DNA from: Apteryx mantelli
Taxonomy: Eukaryota > Chordata > Aves > Apterygiformes > Apterygidae
Direction of reading: 5' to 3'
DNA length: 64,000 nt
Assembly (NCBI RefSeq): GCF_036417845.1
Contig: NC_089981.1
Location: 84,981,268-85,045,267 of the forward strand
Both the position numbers and the translations under genes were made by a program. Under the pieces are notes generated by a model. It did no database searches. It was not told where the DNA came from and saw only the letters and a list, made by a program, of their open reading frames with translations. This document shows positions 1 to 11,950 of this stretch, one piece after another. Positions within the stretch are counted from its first letter, which is position 1; every line of letters begins with the position of its first letter.

Positions 1-3000
1 ACCCAGGGGCTCTGCCACGTATTTTCAGCGTTGCGGCTCCCAGGCCACGTGGAGTTGTTGCAAGCAGCCTCTGAACCGCCTGCAGACAGCCTGCGGGCCA
101 CATCCTATTGCGCGGCCTGCTGACTGATGGCTTATGGATCTCCTGGCTGCATGCAGGCACAGCAGTCCCACATGCCTCCAAAAGCAGCTGCCAGCCAGGC
201 TGGGGGGCTGGGTTTTCATATGTGCTGTCTATTTGGACAGCAAACCTGTCTTGATGGCCACCTTATGGTACAGCATATAGGCTTGCCCATGGAAGTGTAG
301 AGTAGCTGCAGAAAGACCATGGGGGGGCTCCACGCAAAGATCAGGCTGCCCTGGCTGCGTTTAAGTTCTCTGGAGTGTGCTGAAGGAAGGATAGTAATAT
401 GAGAAGGAAATATTCAGCAATGAATATATAGCTATTTACTTATAGAAGTGTGATTCAACACTTAAGGCGTTATGTGTCTTGAGTACCTACTGCACTGCTC
501 AGGGAGATGCAGCATAATCCCTACACCACAGTCTTGTTTGCCTGGAAACTTCTGAACTTATGAATTCAGAAGATTCACCTTGTGTCCAGGTTATGCTACG
601 CCTTCTGGGAGTAAAGATGGCTATGGTTCAGAGCAAGCACAAACTTTTAAAAGACTTCACACTGTAGTCCTGTTGGTTTACGATGCTTAGATTTAGCCAT
701 GAGCTTAGATGTTTTCGTGTGCAAGCCCTTGGTTTGCTTCATCTGTGAACTTGAGTTAATGCTTGTTAAGTAGATATAGAGTGGTTTGAGGACTTCTTTC
801 CTCCCCAGGAAAGGTTGGTTGTAGCCATCCTGGTGGCAGGTTTCTTTGGTACAACACTTCACTTTCTGCTGTGCTCCACATGGAAAAAAATGTTACTCCA
901 TGAAATGTTGGTTGGCCTAGCTCTCTTCCAGGGAAAAAAAAAAGCAAGCTAATTTTAGTCCTTACTGAGAAGGCTCCACAAGGAAGTTCCTGACCTCTTC
1001 CTTTAATTAAAAGCCTTGTTTAACAAGCTGTCAACTACAACAACCAACTTTGCTTCACTGTGACCTTGCTGCTTCTTGTCAGCGTGCAGAAGGCTGCAGG
1101 ATGTGCACTCAGGTTTCTAAAGCAAACACGACACAATTGCTAGGCAGAGGTCAGCTGTGCTAATGTGGTGGTGTCTAATTTGCAGGAAGAGCTTTGAACA
1201 TGAAATTTAAATAATGCTCTTGCTGCTTTCCAATGTCAGGTCATATTTATCTAATGTCTCATGAAATGTCACTCCTTTTCTGTCCATCGTTCTAGTGTTT
1301 CAGAGAAGAGGTGCTTGGCTTTCCAAATTCTGGTTAAAATTAGGAAACTGGCTCTCCAAATTCTCTGTAGTCAGACTGGGAAGGTGTTTCTCCTAATAGC
1401 AAGCAGATATTCATGTGGCACGTGAATCTCCTACTGGAGATGGTGGATCTACTTATGGAAGTAGTCATGCAAGAAAAGGATTCACTTGCTGGGTCTGACT
1501 GTTGAGTTCATTAAGGGTTAAATCTCAATCCTTTCAGTTTGAAGATGGGGATAACCACACTGGAGTTTTCTGTTTTGTCTTGTGGGGGACATTGCTTGAA
1601 GCATTGTAGCTGAAATATGCCAGTTGAAGTATGAAATCTGAATTTATGTGCAATGCAAGATGTATAATGCAGCCTAAGATCAAAGCAGACATGCAGTGTA
1701 GCAGGGCAGGGGAGAGTTTTCGAGGAGGCTAACAGGGGGATCATTCTGATTTCTAAGAGGTCCTGAGTATTGCTCTGTGTTGCTTTAAGGCTGGACTTTT
1801 GTGGTATTCATATCCTGGGATGAACTGTAAAGAGGAACAGCAGTATTACACACTTCCATCACTAACAAGCTACTCATTAAACAGTAGGTAAGAGGGAGAA
1901 GTTCTGTAGGGACCATTCCTGCTGAACAGGAGTTTTGCTCAGCTTTTCAGCAATGCTTCAGGTCTGTGTTGTGCTTGCAGTTACTACACGCTGTTGATAT
2001 ATATCTGGTGGTGACAGGAACATTTCAGTATATATTTATCATACACCTCTGTGAATGCCACTGAAACCACTCTTCTAAGAGAATTCAACTTTCTTTATTT
2101 TACTCACAGGTTCTCGAATAGATGTAAACTTAGGGTTCAAAATAAGCATTGATGCATGGTGGGTGTTCACATGTGTGTCCTCTGACTGATGCACCTGGAC
2201 TTTGTGGCAGGGTGAACAGCAGAGGGTGGTGTCTTCCAACACTCAAAGTCACTTCAAGGGTGACAGCCAGATTTCCATTTAGGCACTGGAAAATGCAGCT
2301 GGATAAAGACCTAACTTGTGGGTGAGGGCTAGTGCTGCAGAGGGAGGTAGATGCCTCCTCCAGTAAGGTGAGTAGCCCTGAACCATATGTCCAGCCAGGA
2401 AAGTTAGCCACCGACAATCTGGACCCAGCCTAGGAAGACCTACCAGGAACAACCATAGGAAGGGATATGTTTTGAATCCCAGTGGGGCTTGAGCTGAATT
2501 TCCTGATGGTGAAAAGCCTCTCTGCCCTTCCTTAAAACACAGAAGCAGTCCTTTCTTTCAAGGTACAGGCTGGAGGGGAGCATTGCTCCCCTGCCCTCAT
2601 CCCACCAGGGATGTCAGGCTTGGCTCCAGGTCTCTCCTCCACACGAAGGGCCTCAAGCACTCCTCCCAGGTGGCCTGACTACCAGACTGTGTTATTCTGG
2701 GAAAGAGTGGGAGGGAAGCTGTCTTGTCCCCTCTTGCCAAAGGTGTGCCAGATCTCATTGAACCATCGCATTGTGCCTGAGAAAGCATGAGCGCATATGT
2801 GACTCCAGCCCTGTCATTAGGTTGGGGGAAGGGGAGGATAACAGCATCAATGTTAGAAGACTGAGGTATTTCAAAGCATGCTTAGGGCTGGGGGTGCCAG
2901 GTGACATTTCATGGTGTGATTGGAGGTACCAAAGGCATTTCAGTGGCTTCAGGTTTAGGTGACAGCAAGGAAAGCTCTTTGGAGGACAGCATCTTGGAGC

Positions 3001-4954
3001 TTGGATGTTTCAAGTGGACATTAGGTGGGATATAGACACCCACCATGGTCTGTGAATCTGTCCCTTTGGTGTTGAGATTGCAATGAGGTGGAAATACCTG
3101 TGTGCCTCAGTTACTGGTAAAATAGGGCTGACAGTGAGAGATACTTAAAGCTCCATCCAGGAGCTTAGTCTCCCACTGAAGATGTTGGCTTGGACGCTTA
3201 TGCCGTATAGGAGCAGTAACATTTTTAGCTATAGTCTCACAGATTGGCTTTACCCTGGGAGTGAACTGTTGGTTCCTAGTTCTGTCCCATGTGTGGACAC
3301 CTTTACCTGAGTCAGGCATGTGTCCCTTGAAACAAGATTTTGCTCTGCTAACTGGCTCTGTTGACATAGTTCTGTGGGATTTTTCTTTTGTGTTTATTAC
3401 CTCAGTCTGGCTCAGAGCTACTCAGTGCAAATATCAGTGGATTTTCTGGGACGCTTGGTAAAACTATGTAAGAGCTAAAAGTCAGGTTCCTCTACAAAAG
3501 GGTGCATGGTTTGATCAAGATGTCTTTAAAGTGTGTGAGTGTGTGTGAAACGCATGTGAGGCTCAGGTTCATTTCTTAAATGCAATTTAATGAGGTTTGC
3601 CAGGAAGAACTCGAATCCAGTTGATCTTGCATTGGTGTTGGCTGGGGAGTTGTGCCAGGGCTGCAGGAGCAGGAAGGGGGAAGAGTCCTGCCTGGCTCAG
3701 CAGTCACTTTAGGCAGCACGTCTGTTTAGCAGTGTTTTTGGAGGTTAGTGCTATCAAGGCTAACCACATTTGTATCTTCCTTAGCACAAATGGTGAGGAC
3801 CCTCCTTGTCTCTCTCACTGGGGTGTTATGGGAATTAATGGAGATCTGATAATAGAAAACACGGTCTGAACTGAACTCTAAGTGTTGCTGGTGGCTTTGC
3901 AGCAGCTTGCTTTGGTAATCTGCATTTGTGCATCTGCTGCGCTAGGCCAAGCTCTAGTAGAAGGCCAGAATTGGACCTGAGTGAGTAAGTGCCCGTGGCA
4001 CTCAGGGGCCTGCAATGAACGGCTTTTTCTATAGTGATAAAACAATGTCATCATAATGTTTTAAAATATGTATAAAGAGCCTAACAGAAATGGTGCTGTA
4101 ATTTTCCACCGGTCTGAGGAAACACATTTTCCTCTGAAGTTTGTGGAAGCTGGATTTTCAGTGTCTTTGGTATTCAGACCCTCTATTTGCCTGCACAGGG
4201 CAATTAGATAGAAAAGGGGAATTTTTTCAAAAGAATAAAGTATGGAAGGATCTCCATTGCTGCTCGAAGTTCCTGGGAGTCAGGACCAAAGAGTTGTGAT
4301 AGGCATAGTTAATTATTTCTGTTCTTTTTCTTTGAAGTTCCTTAGAAGCTCCAGCTGGGCTTTTCAAACGAGGTGAAAAACTAGGCAACAAGGTAAAGGC
4401 TTCATAAAGAAATTTGGCCATGTCCACCCAAGAAAGTTGGCTTGGCCACAGTGAAAAAACATCCAGGGCAGGAGCAGCCTTGGAAGAGCTCCCAGTTGCC
4501 TGCAGGTATTCCACAATAAAGGACTCAGTCTCCTGGAATGATGACTCCAGGGAAGGTTGCTCACCAAAATATTTCTATTTCAAGCCAAATTGGTGGCATT
4601 TCTAAATAGTTGTTTTGTTGTATAGTAGAGAATAATATCTTAAAAGTTCTTGATCTTGGAGTTGCATCTCCAAAGGGGGTGTTTAGCTTATAAAATATTC
4701 AGTGACGACTGTTCTGTCAGTAGGTCCCAGGAGAATTTGCAGAGCTATACATCCACATTGCTGTCAGGGCGCACACTTTCATTATGTTTTACATCGCTCC
4801 CAACAGTACATAACCACCTATTTAAGGGAAGGAAAGAAGGCTTAAAGTGAGAGAAAGTAGCTAGCGACACTCGTTAAAAACCCACACCGCGATAATCTTT
4901 TGCCATGTAATGAAATTGCGCTGAGCTTGACATTGCTTTGCTTTGTTTGTGCAG
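1..4954 (+). other. SLC35F4: SLC35F4 intron (5' part outside window)
   Basis: This stretch precedes the first recognisable SLC35F4 exon. I looked for the preceding exon of the family (the segment ending in a DRFMGVR-like motif before the IVAAI segment) and did not find it, so it should lie left of the window. The stretch holds only short chance ORFs. There is a short GT-rich tract near 3533-3550. From about 4855 onward the sequence becomes AT-rich with scattered CpGs and looks unlike the preceding intron. Confidence 0.6.
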
Positions 4955-5430
4955 ATAGTTGCAGCCATAATGGCAATCACAGGAATTGTAATGATGGCAT
5001 ATGCAGATGGTTTCCAGGGCGATTCAATTATCGGGGTAGCATATGCTGTCGGATCAGCCTCTACATCTGCGTTGTATAAGGTAGGTCGTAACGGTTTATT
5101 AATGTTCTTATATTCTTTAATATTGGGTGTTAAAAATGCACGAGTACAAGGCAAATCACTATAAAATAAATGTTTTATTCGCCCCCTCTTGCATCATTCA
5201 TGTTCTGAGCAGGCGATGTCACAATGTCAGAAAATTTACTATGAGTATAATTAGTTTGTAGCTGCCAAATATTCGGAATGACTTTGCTTTATGAGCCTTT
5301 AATGAAATCTCCATTATTATGCCGCAAGGAGTTTGGTATCATGTTTTAATCATTTCCTGCCACCGCGGTTTATCGATGCTGTTCGTAATGGGCTTGCCAT
5401 ATGCAGCAGAGGGGGGGAAGACTGAACGCG
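4855..5430. promoter_or_regulatory. Candidate conserved non-coding block flanking an SLC35F4 exon
   Basis: Sequence on both sides of exon 4955-5080 is AT-rich, free of simple repeats, and carries isolated CpGs (for example near 4864, 4887, 5183, 5273 and 5362) with TAAT-type homeodomain words (about 5097-5120, 5250, 5300 and 5345). It looks more constrained than ordinary intron. This is a compositional impression only; alignment to other vertebrates is needed. Confidence 0.25.
4955..5080 (+). CDS. SLC35F4: SLC35F4 coding exon (fourth from last)
   Basis: The exon has 42 codons, starts in phase 0 after a T-rich tract ending gtttgtgcag, and ends TATAAG before gtaggt. It encodes two membrane spans: IVAAIMAITGIVMMAYAD, then a short loop and GVAYAVGSASTSALYK. 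The second span is the start of the second half-repeat of the ten-span fold, rich in small residues (G, A, S) as is usual for helix packing in this superfamily. The next exon begins V-LFKMFLG, which continues the family sequence exactly. Confidence 0.93.
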
Positions 5431-6348
5431 GATAGTGTCGAATTTCCTTCGGTGAGGACAGACATCTCCTCCCTGGGCTGCAGTGCAGCTTTCTTGTGTA
5501 TTCCGCGCGCGTGCCAGGCTGGGAGCCCTGTTTGCCTGGTGCAGCCCATGCACGAGAGGCAGGTGCTGCTTTGGCCCCTGCTTGGAAGTAGTGTAGCCGA
5601 GCGATGAAGGTAGGGGATGAGGGCAGCAAGGACACGTTTGATTTAGAAATGGGCTAGCCTAAAGGTGGCTGTATTTATTGCCAGCTCGGCACGGGGGAAG
5701 CATGTGTGAAGAAGAGCAGAAGTTTGGACTGAGTTGTAGCAGGATGAAAAGTTGCCTCCCGGTTTTAGACTTTGCTGCCTCTCTGATAACTTCATTGGGA
5801 GCATTCAGAAGTTGCTCAAAGTGTATGAATTTAAGGTTGCGTAGGACGAATCCTCCAGCGGCTCATGCTGCCAGCAAGCCTGGAGCGAGTCTCTCCGGGC
5901 TGGAGCAAGTCTCTCCAGGCTGGAGCTTCCTCTCACAGCAGGTTGATGCTGCAGAAGTCGCTGGAGTCCCCTCACAAATCACCGCAATACCCAGCACAGC
6001 CCAAATCCTGCAACTTTTGTTGCACAGACAGTGGTGCTTTTGGGTTCTTAGTTATGCTTCTTCCTCATGGCGTTTTGTGTTAAACTTAATTGTACAGCCT
6101 CAGCCTTCCCCATTTTAATAACATGATATCCCCCTTTGTACCAGAACATGCAGGAAAAGACTGAAACCTTAGCAAAGTTGCCCTTGCAAAACCCTTCATA
6201 GGAGTGGGCTGGACTGTGGCACCCTGTCCTAGTCAGGGTTGTCCCCAGCCCCTCTCTCCCCAAGGGGACAGGGGGCTCTGCTGGAGGACTTTGCTTCCCA
6301 GGACAGGCATGAGTCTAAAAAAACCTCCCTCTTTCCTCTCCTTCACAG
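5081..6348 (+). other. SLC35F4: SLC35F4 intron
   Basis: The intron is bounded by gtaggt and cttcacag. The first 350 bases are AT-rich, low in repeats and dotted with CpGs (see the candidate regulatory block). A 20-bp unit is tandemly repeated at 5880-5926. No coding potential is seen beyond chance ORFs. Confidence 0.8.
5880..5926. repeat. 20-bp direct tandem repeat, about 2.3 copies
   Basis: The unit CTGGAGCGAGTCTCTCCGGG at 5880-5899 is repeated at 5900-5919 with two substitutions (G to A at the eighth base and at the third from last), followed by a partial third copy CTGGAGC. It lies inside an SLC35F4 intron. Confidence 0.9.
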
Positions 6349-6541
6349 GTTTTGTTCAAAATGTTTCTCGGCAGTGCGAACTTTGGGGAAGCTGCTCATT
6401 TTGTTTCTACTCTGGGCTTCTTCAATTTAATTTTCATCTCCGTTACCCCCATCATCCTCTATTTTACAAAAGTGGAGTACTGGTCCCCCTTCTCCGCTGT
6501 GCCGTGGGGTTACCTGTGCGGAGTAGCCGGCCTCTGGTTAG
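6349..6541 (+). CDS. SLC35F4: SLC35F4 coding exon (third from last)
   Basis: The exon has 64 codons plus one base. Its acceptor is ctccttcacag and its donor is TTAG before gtatgt. It encodes VLFKMFLGSANFGEAAHF, a strong membrane span through FFNLIFISVTPIILYF, the extramembrane loop TKVEYWSPFSAVPW and the start of the next span GYLCGVAGLWL. The loop with Y/F-T-K-V-E is typical of the SLC35F3/F4 pair. The final G combines with CT of the next exon to give Ala, which restores the expected L-AFNILVN junction. Confidence 0.94.
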
Positions 6542-7912
6542 GTATGTGTTAAAAGTTTTACTCGTTTTTCCTAATTCTTCCCCTCCCCAATACAAAGGTA
6601 GCCTCAGACACAAACCTTTTCCTCCCTTCAGCAGCAGAGCTGCCTTGCAGATGAAACCCGATCCCAGTGCACACTGGAACTCCTTGAGAAAAAACACTAA
6701 CACTTTTCACGAGAAGCCTTAATATGAATATTTAGAACAGAGAATAAACATGAACCGGTCGCCCTAACTGCTCAGTTTTCATCTCTGCTTTCCCACAGCA
6801 GGGTGACGGGCATTTCATTTGCTCCAGTGCCGTCCGATCGCTATTCAGCCAATCCGAAGGGGCTGCACATACTCGACTGGTGTGCACACACTGACGCAGG
6901 GACACCCCACACATGCTGGGGCACCTCGGTGGGTGCTGCGGGCTCTGCCCAGAGCCCGCATGGTTTTGCCACGGCTGGCGAAGGCTGGCACAAACTGCTT
7001 CACTTCCCAGAGCCTTCTCCTCTCCTCCTCTCTTCCATGGAGCTTCCCCTGCCAGCGCCACAGTTGCTGTGCTCCGGCCAGGCAGCACATCTATTGAATT
7101 CAGCCCAGGGGCGTTTTAATTTCCAGCTACAGGAACATCGTTTCCTTTACTGAAATCACTATTACTTCGTAATCAAAGAGGTTTTTGTCTCCACTACAAG
7201 TGTATTAAATGGAAACAAAGAGGCTCCCGTTGTCGGTACACAGCCCCTCTACCCAGCTGGCCGGAGCTATGGCAGGACTGACAGCTGAGGTGGCACGAGT
7301 GAGTCTGCCATTCCTTGGAGCAGTTCTAACCCCAATCACAGCAGCTCTGTCAGCACCTACAGAACAAAAAGTAGGGATAAGGCAAGTGGGCAAGACACAG
7401 CCTTGTTACAGTCTACAATTAACTTCATAGGCTAGTTGTGTTTAGTGTCCTTAAGAGTATGCATTGCCTTGTGCCATCATCCTTTCATGTTTGGTCCAGC
7501 CAAGGGTGCATGGGGCCTTTCACCAAAGAGGTGTCCCACTGAAACAAAGGTAACACACCCTGAGCAGAGAGAGGAAGCTGGGATTGCCGCCTTTCTGGTA
7601 GGAGAAGAAAGGTTTATGGAAGCAAAACTAGATTGTTGGAATCTGCTTAAAGCTTGAACAAAGCACCAAAATGGAAGTGTGATACCTCAGTATTGCAATT
7701 TATCAATAGACCTACAGCCCTCATTTTTCCCCCATCCAGAACTTCACCTATTTTATATCCACATATATGCAAAAATAAGTAACTTCATGGTCCTTACATT
7801 GTGGAGTATGTATTAAGCATATATCATACCTGTGAGCTCAGGGTGGAGGAGAAAAATCTAACTCTAATGCTTTTCCCCATAACCATGGATCATTTTCTTT
7901 GTTTCTCCCCAG
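6542..7912 (+). other. SLC35F4: SLC35F4 intron
   Basis: The intron is bounded by gtatgt and a pyrimidine-rich tract ending tctccccag. It has moderate GC content. Many overlapping ORFs of 60-118 codons at 6732-7153 lie on both strands; none is recognisable and all look like chance products of stop-poor GC-rich sequence. No repeat or RNA gene is recognised. Confidence 0.8.
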
Positions 7913-8002
7913 CTTTTAACATTCTGGTTAACGTTGGCGTCGTGCTTACGTACCCCATTCTGATCTCTATCGGCACAGTGCTCAGCGTTCCTGGAAATGC
8001 AG
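7913..8002 (+). CDS. SLC35F4: SLC35F4 coding exon (penultimate)
   Basis: This is a 90-nt exon with split codons at both ends. It encodes FNILVNVGVVLTYPILIS and then IGTVLSVPGNA, a single hydrophobic span followed by the next span start. The TYP-x(3)-SIG-x-VLS-P-N pattern is the strongly conserved late-helix motif of SLC35F transporters. The acceptor is tttctccccag and the donor is GCAG before gtacag. The last G joins CT of the final exon to encode Ala, giving the expected NA-AVDLL junction. Confidence 0.94.
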
Positions 8003-8820
8003 GTACAGCTAACGCACGCGTTGGTCGAAAGATAAAGCACACGGATGTGCAGACAGCAGCAGCAGTTCGTTGTCTAAACGGTCAAAGTCTGCCACCACGT
8101 ATCTCAGAGAGGTTCGGTCTCATCCACAGATGCCCCTAGTGATTCTGGGTGTTTCAGTTAGCGAATGCCACTTTTTTTGTCCTTCCTCCTTTTGCTGGAA
8201 GTGAGGGGTATGTCTGTACCACACAGAGGAGAGGGCAGATTGACCCCCCCCGCCTGTGGCACCAGAGCTGGTTGCTGCTGAGACACCAGCGGTCAGCATG
8301 CTGCTGCTGCGGCTCAGCACCGTGCTGGTGGCCTGGTGTGCAGCAGCAAGGTGGGATGTATGAGTGGAAGGTTACTCTTCCTGAGGCCCAGGTGTGCCGT
8401 TATGGCTGCCTGCAGAGTTGGGAGGCAGGGACAGGACATCAGCTCCATCCTGACCTGCATGCCGGTCTCTCTCCATCGCTGATGGAATGTGCTGATGGAG
8501 CCTGCTATACATAAAGAGTTACCATAAAGCACCATCCCTTAGAGTAGAAAGGGAAACCAGAGGCTAAACTGGCTCTGAGGCTTCCTCAAAGTCTGCATGG
8601 AGGCATGGAGGAGACATGCCATTTCTGGTACCACTCTGTGATGTCAAAGCCATGCTCCAAACTCAAGGGGTTGGTCGGTCTAGAGGACTGGAAGTGATGT
8701 GGCCTGTGTCAAAGCCAGAGTCCCACACACAGGGTATGGAGATGTACTGGGCTAATCTGATGACATAGTTCATCCTGCTGCAGTTCTTTGGTTGATGACA
8801 CTGCTGTTTCTTCTTCACAG
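8003..8820 (+). other. SLC35F4: SLC35F4 last intron
   Basis: The intron is bounded by gtacag and ttcttcttcacag. It contains a CTG-rich stretch near 8269-8350 on the plus strand, where the trinucleotide words produce a chance 121-codon ORF. No exon or recognised repeat is seen. Confidence 0.8.
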
Positions 8821-9062
8821 CTGTGGATCTCTTGAAGCACAAGATGATCTTCAGTGTGGTGAGGCTGGGGGCCACCATCATCATTTGCATCGGGTTTCTG
8901 CTGATGCTGCTCCCTGAAGAATGGGATGAAATAACCCTGCGGTTCATCAACAGCTTAAAGGAGAAGAAAAGTGAGGATCATGCCGATGACATCACGGACT
9001 CCAGCGTGCACACGAGAAGCAGAAGTAGAGCTAATGGGACAGTGTCTATACCACTAGCTTAG
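8821..9062 (+). CDS. SLC35F4: SLC35F4 terminal coding exon
   Basis: After the split Ala codon the exon encodes VDLLKHKMIFSVVRLGAT, the last membrane span IIICIGFLLMLLP, then a charged, presumably cytosolic tail EEWDEITLRFINSLKEKKS. It continues through an acidic/serine segment and a basic TRSRSR patch, and ends NGTVSIPLA and TAG. The tail is the part that most clearly distinguishes F4 from F3. The reading frame is uninterrupted from the acceptor to the stop. Confidence 0.95.
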
Positions 9063-9275
9063 AGCTGGTGGACTTTAACTGCACGCAGATGTATATTCTG
9101 TGAATATAGCTGAAATTTCCTCACTACTTGTATGCTTAAAAAAAAATAACATTTACTCTGAACTGGGGATGAATTGTAAGATAACAGAAATACATCTATA
9201 ATAAATGTTTACATTTATACACTTATGAAGGAACAGGTGTAAATGACCACAATAAAATGTTTTGTAGTAAAAAAC
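9063..9275 (+). other. SLC35F4: SLC35F4 3' UTR with two poly(A) signals
   Basis: AT-rich sequence after the stop carries AATAAA at 9200-9205 and again at 9251-9256, followed by a T/G-containing stretch (gttttgtag). Either could direct cleavage; the second has the better downstream context. The end coordinate is an estimate. Confidence 0.6.
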
Positions 9276-11950
9276 ATTTAAACTCGTGTCTTACTGAACT
9301 GGCGGGTTTAAAATGAGGCTAATAAGGATCAAGTCTACATCACTAATCTCCTTTGGGTGGCGAAAGAGTCAAAGAGACCATTCTTGGACATTTCCAGCAA
9401 AATCTCAAAAGCAAACGTTAACTTGCCTTTGAAATAAAGGAGTTATTATCAAAGTAAATAGTTATTTAGTGACATGTGACACACAAAGACAGACGTGGGG
9501 CAATGGTGTGGCAAGGCATTACTGCGACACCTTGCTGCCGAGGGTGGCTGGAAGAGAGAAATTCCATTACTGAACAGTGCGATTACACGAGCCTTTGCCG
9601 ATTAGAAACAAGTCACACAGAAAGTTTTGCATCCATCATTACCGACAAAGCAACCGCTCAAAACCCCGAAGAATGGGGCTGAGCTGTCTTGTAATGCTAA
9701 ATTAAAAATAAATAAATAAGTAATCATGAAACACTGCTCCAAGCCCTGACTTTGCAAAGTGTGGGATTTCGGCTTGCTCTAGGAACCCAGACCAGGCAAT
9801 CGAGCTGATTTTGAACATACCCTCAACTCTAATACTTGTGCTACACCATTAGCCAGCTTCAAGCCTTGTCGCAGCCTTTGCTAAAGAACAGACGCAGCTC
9901 ATGACGCTCATGGTCTGCTCAAGCCTGCGACTACCCAGCTGCAAGCTGTGCTAGCTCAGAGCTGCAGCACTGCTGAGCCCACCCATGGCTTCGCCCCCTC
10001 TGAAAGCTCTCCCGGACCCACACTTGTCCGTACGTCTTTGCACCAACTTCCCAGCAGTGGCTTTGGATTTTGGGTGTCTTCCGTAAAAAAGAAAATAACC
10101 TTATTTATCTTTTTCTCCCAGAAAAGCTGCTCTCCCAGCTGAACAGCGAGCTTCCATGAGAGACTGAGTACCTTGCATCACTAGCATCCTTGGGAAATGG
10201 CAGTTCCCGTTTTCTAGTGCTTTCCTTTGGACCAAATATTTTTCTTAACCTCCACTGTGAAAAGAAAAAATAAACAAACCTTTCAAAAGCCAAAAACAAA
10301 CCAACCCAGTTCCTTCCCTAAGACTGTCACTGTGTAATTTAGGAGGGCCGTTTCCTGGTACGGCGGTCCTAGGATTGATCACTCAGCAAGACGACTCTTA
10401 TTTGAGAGTACTTGGTATGCAGAGGCACGTGTATGTGTCTTTTTTTCGGTTGGTTTTGTTTTTTAAAGAGGAGTAGAAACAACATGAAAGTAATGCAGAT
10501 GATTGCCGTACTGTCCAGACCGCTCTTCGAAATGTTGATCACCAGTTAGTAAGGTTTTGCTCACAGTACTTTTGCCAGGGGGAAAGAAGTTATTAGAGAA
10601 AGGAAGCATTCGTTATTAACACTACTAGCTCTATAACAACCGACTGTGTTACTAAAGCAGCAAAAGCAAAGCCAGCAAAAAGCTGTGATTTATGCTGGTC
10701 TCGCCGAGCGGGTCCTGGCTGCTAGTCGTAACGTCCCCTTCCTAGGGCATTAATGTCCCCGCGAGCCCCACAGCTGGGGAAGTGCTGCGGCGCGTTTCCT
10801 CTCGCCTGGTCTTTGCAAGATGCCTTCCTCTTGTTGCAGTACTCGCCCCAATTTGTTTTGTTTCGTTTTTTTAAAACATTATTCTGCTCCTTCCTCTTTT
10901 CAAACTGCTCCCTGCAACCAGGAGAACCGACAAAACTCTCTTTTCTATTAAAAACAGCAGCAACACCGGCCCCTTCGCCACGCGGCTGCAGAACTAGCAC
11001 TGGAGAAGACAACCCGAAACAACCCACCTCCCTGCCCTGAACCCACACGTATGAGGTGTGGGCATGCGCACACGCGCTTTTAAAACTCTCTTCGAGCTGT
11101 CTGCTGCTTTCAAAAGCAGCTAGACATTGAAAATCGTCTAAAAAGGTGATTTATTCTAAACAGAAGGTAGCGATGGGATGATACGGCTCAAAGCAAACAG
11201 CACATGGCAGCTTGGGCACCACCCCAAGCTGCTTTTGGAGTCAATAAGTTCGTTTGCACTAATAGATAGTTTCAGGGACGTGCTTTACTGAGGTTCTTAG
11301 CACTAAATGCAGGGTTAATACAAGCTTTAGTAAGGGTTGTCGCAGCTCACTCTAGACAAACTAAAGCATCGCTATGATCTCCGACAACATCTTACCGCAC
11401 ACCCAGCTCACCTTGTCTTGAGCCTCGTGGCACCTGCTGGGCCCAGCACAAGCCGCTGCTCCGGGCGATGCTGTTCGAGGGCCCCTTCCAGGAGCGCTAG
11501 ACCCTTTCGGTACCCAGCTCCAAGCCAAAACCGGATGGGGGTTTGCAGAGAGCCTCCTGCCTACGTTCATTTGGAAAAATAACTCAGCTACTGGGCTCCC
11601 TCGCGCAAGATGCTGCAGAGGAAAGTCCCGAGCGACGCAGGGGCTCTGTGGCCAGAGGCACGAGCCGTTCAGCCGCGAGCGGGTGCTCGCTCTCAGGTTC
11701 TGCATCTGCTGGTTTGGGCACGTTTTGCAGCCGGGCTAATAGGTGCTCTCACTGCCTCCTGCAACCTTATCCACGCCAAAAAAAAACAAACCAAAACAAA
11801 CAAACAACCCCCTGTAATATTAATCTCATTCCATAAATAATCCTGCATATATATATATAAATATACATATGCACACACATATATATTCCAGCCACTCTGC
11901 CTTGAAGTGGAATGAACCACCAAGTCCTGAAACAAATTGCACCCTCTGAA
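9276..11950. other. Intergenic region between SLC35F4 and CCDC198
   Basis: No gene is recognised. The content is mostly unique sequence with short A- or T-runs (for example 10441-10465). GC content and CpG frequency rise from about 10700 toward CCDC198. The ORFs at 10722-11048 and 11337-11840 occur on both strands at once and have no recognisable protein features, so I treat them as chance. Confidence 0.6.
11846..11886. repeat. AT-rich dinucleotide repeat (TA/CA)n
   Basis: An alternating TA run is followed by a short CA run and again TATATAT, upstream of CCDC198 exon 1. This is an imperfect microsatellite. Confidence 0.85.

Larger units (their letters stand above)
4955..9062 (+). other. SLC35F4: SLC35F4 gene, 3' portion (last four coding exons)
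   Basis: Solute carrier family 35 member F4 belongs to the drug/metabolite transporter (EamA-like) superfamily. Its substrate is not established; the paralogue SLC35F3 has been proposed to carry thiamine. Four exons, 4955-5080, 6349-6541, 7913-8002 and 8821-9062, join in consistent phase (0, 0/1, 1/1, 1) to 651 nt, giving 216 residues plus stop. The product matches the family C-terminal half as I know it: several hydrophobic spans, the loop YFTKVEYWSPFSAVPWG, the pair TYPILISIGTVLSVPGNA, and the tail LLPEEWDEITLRFINSL ending NGTVSIPLA. That ending separates F4 from F3. No frame break is seen. The N-terminal half and the promoter lie outside the window. Confidence 0.93.

Noticed and set aside
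6204-6722. 172-codon plus-strand ORF
   Set aside because: It runs over the SLC35F4 exon at 6349-6541 in another frame and into both introns; a shadow ORF.
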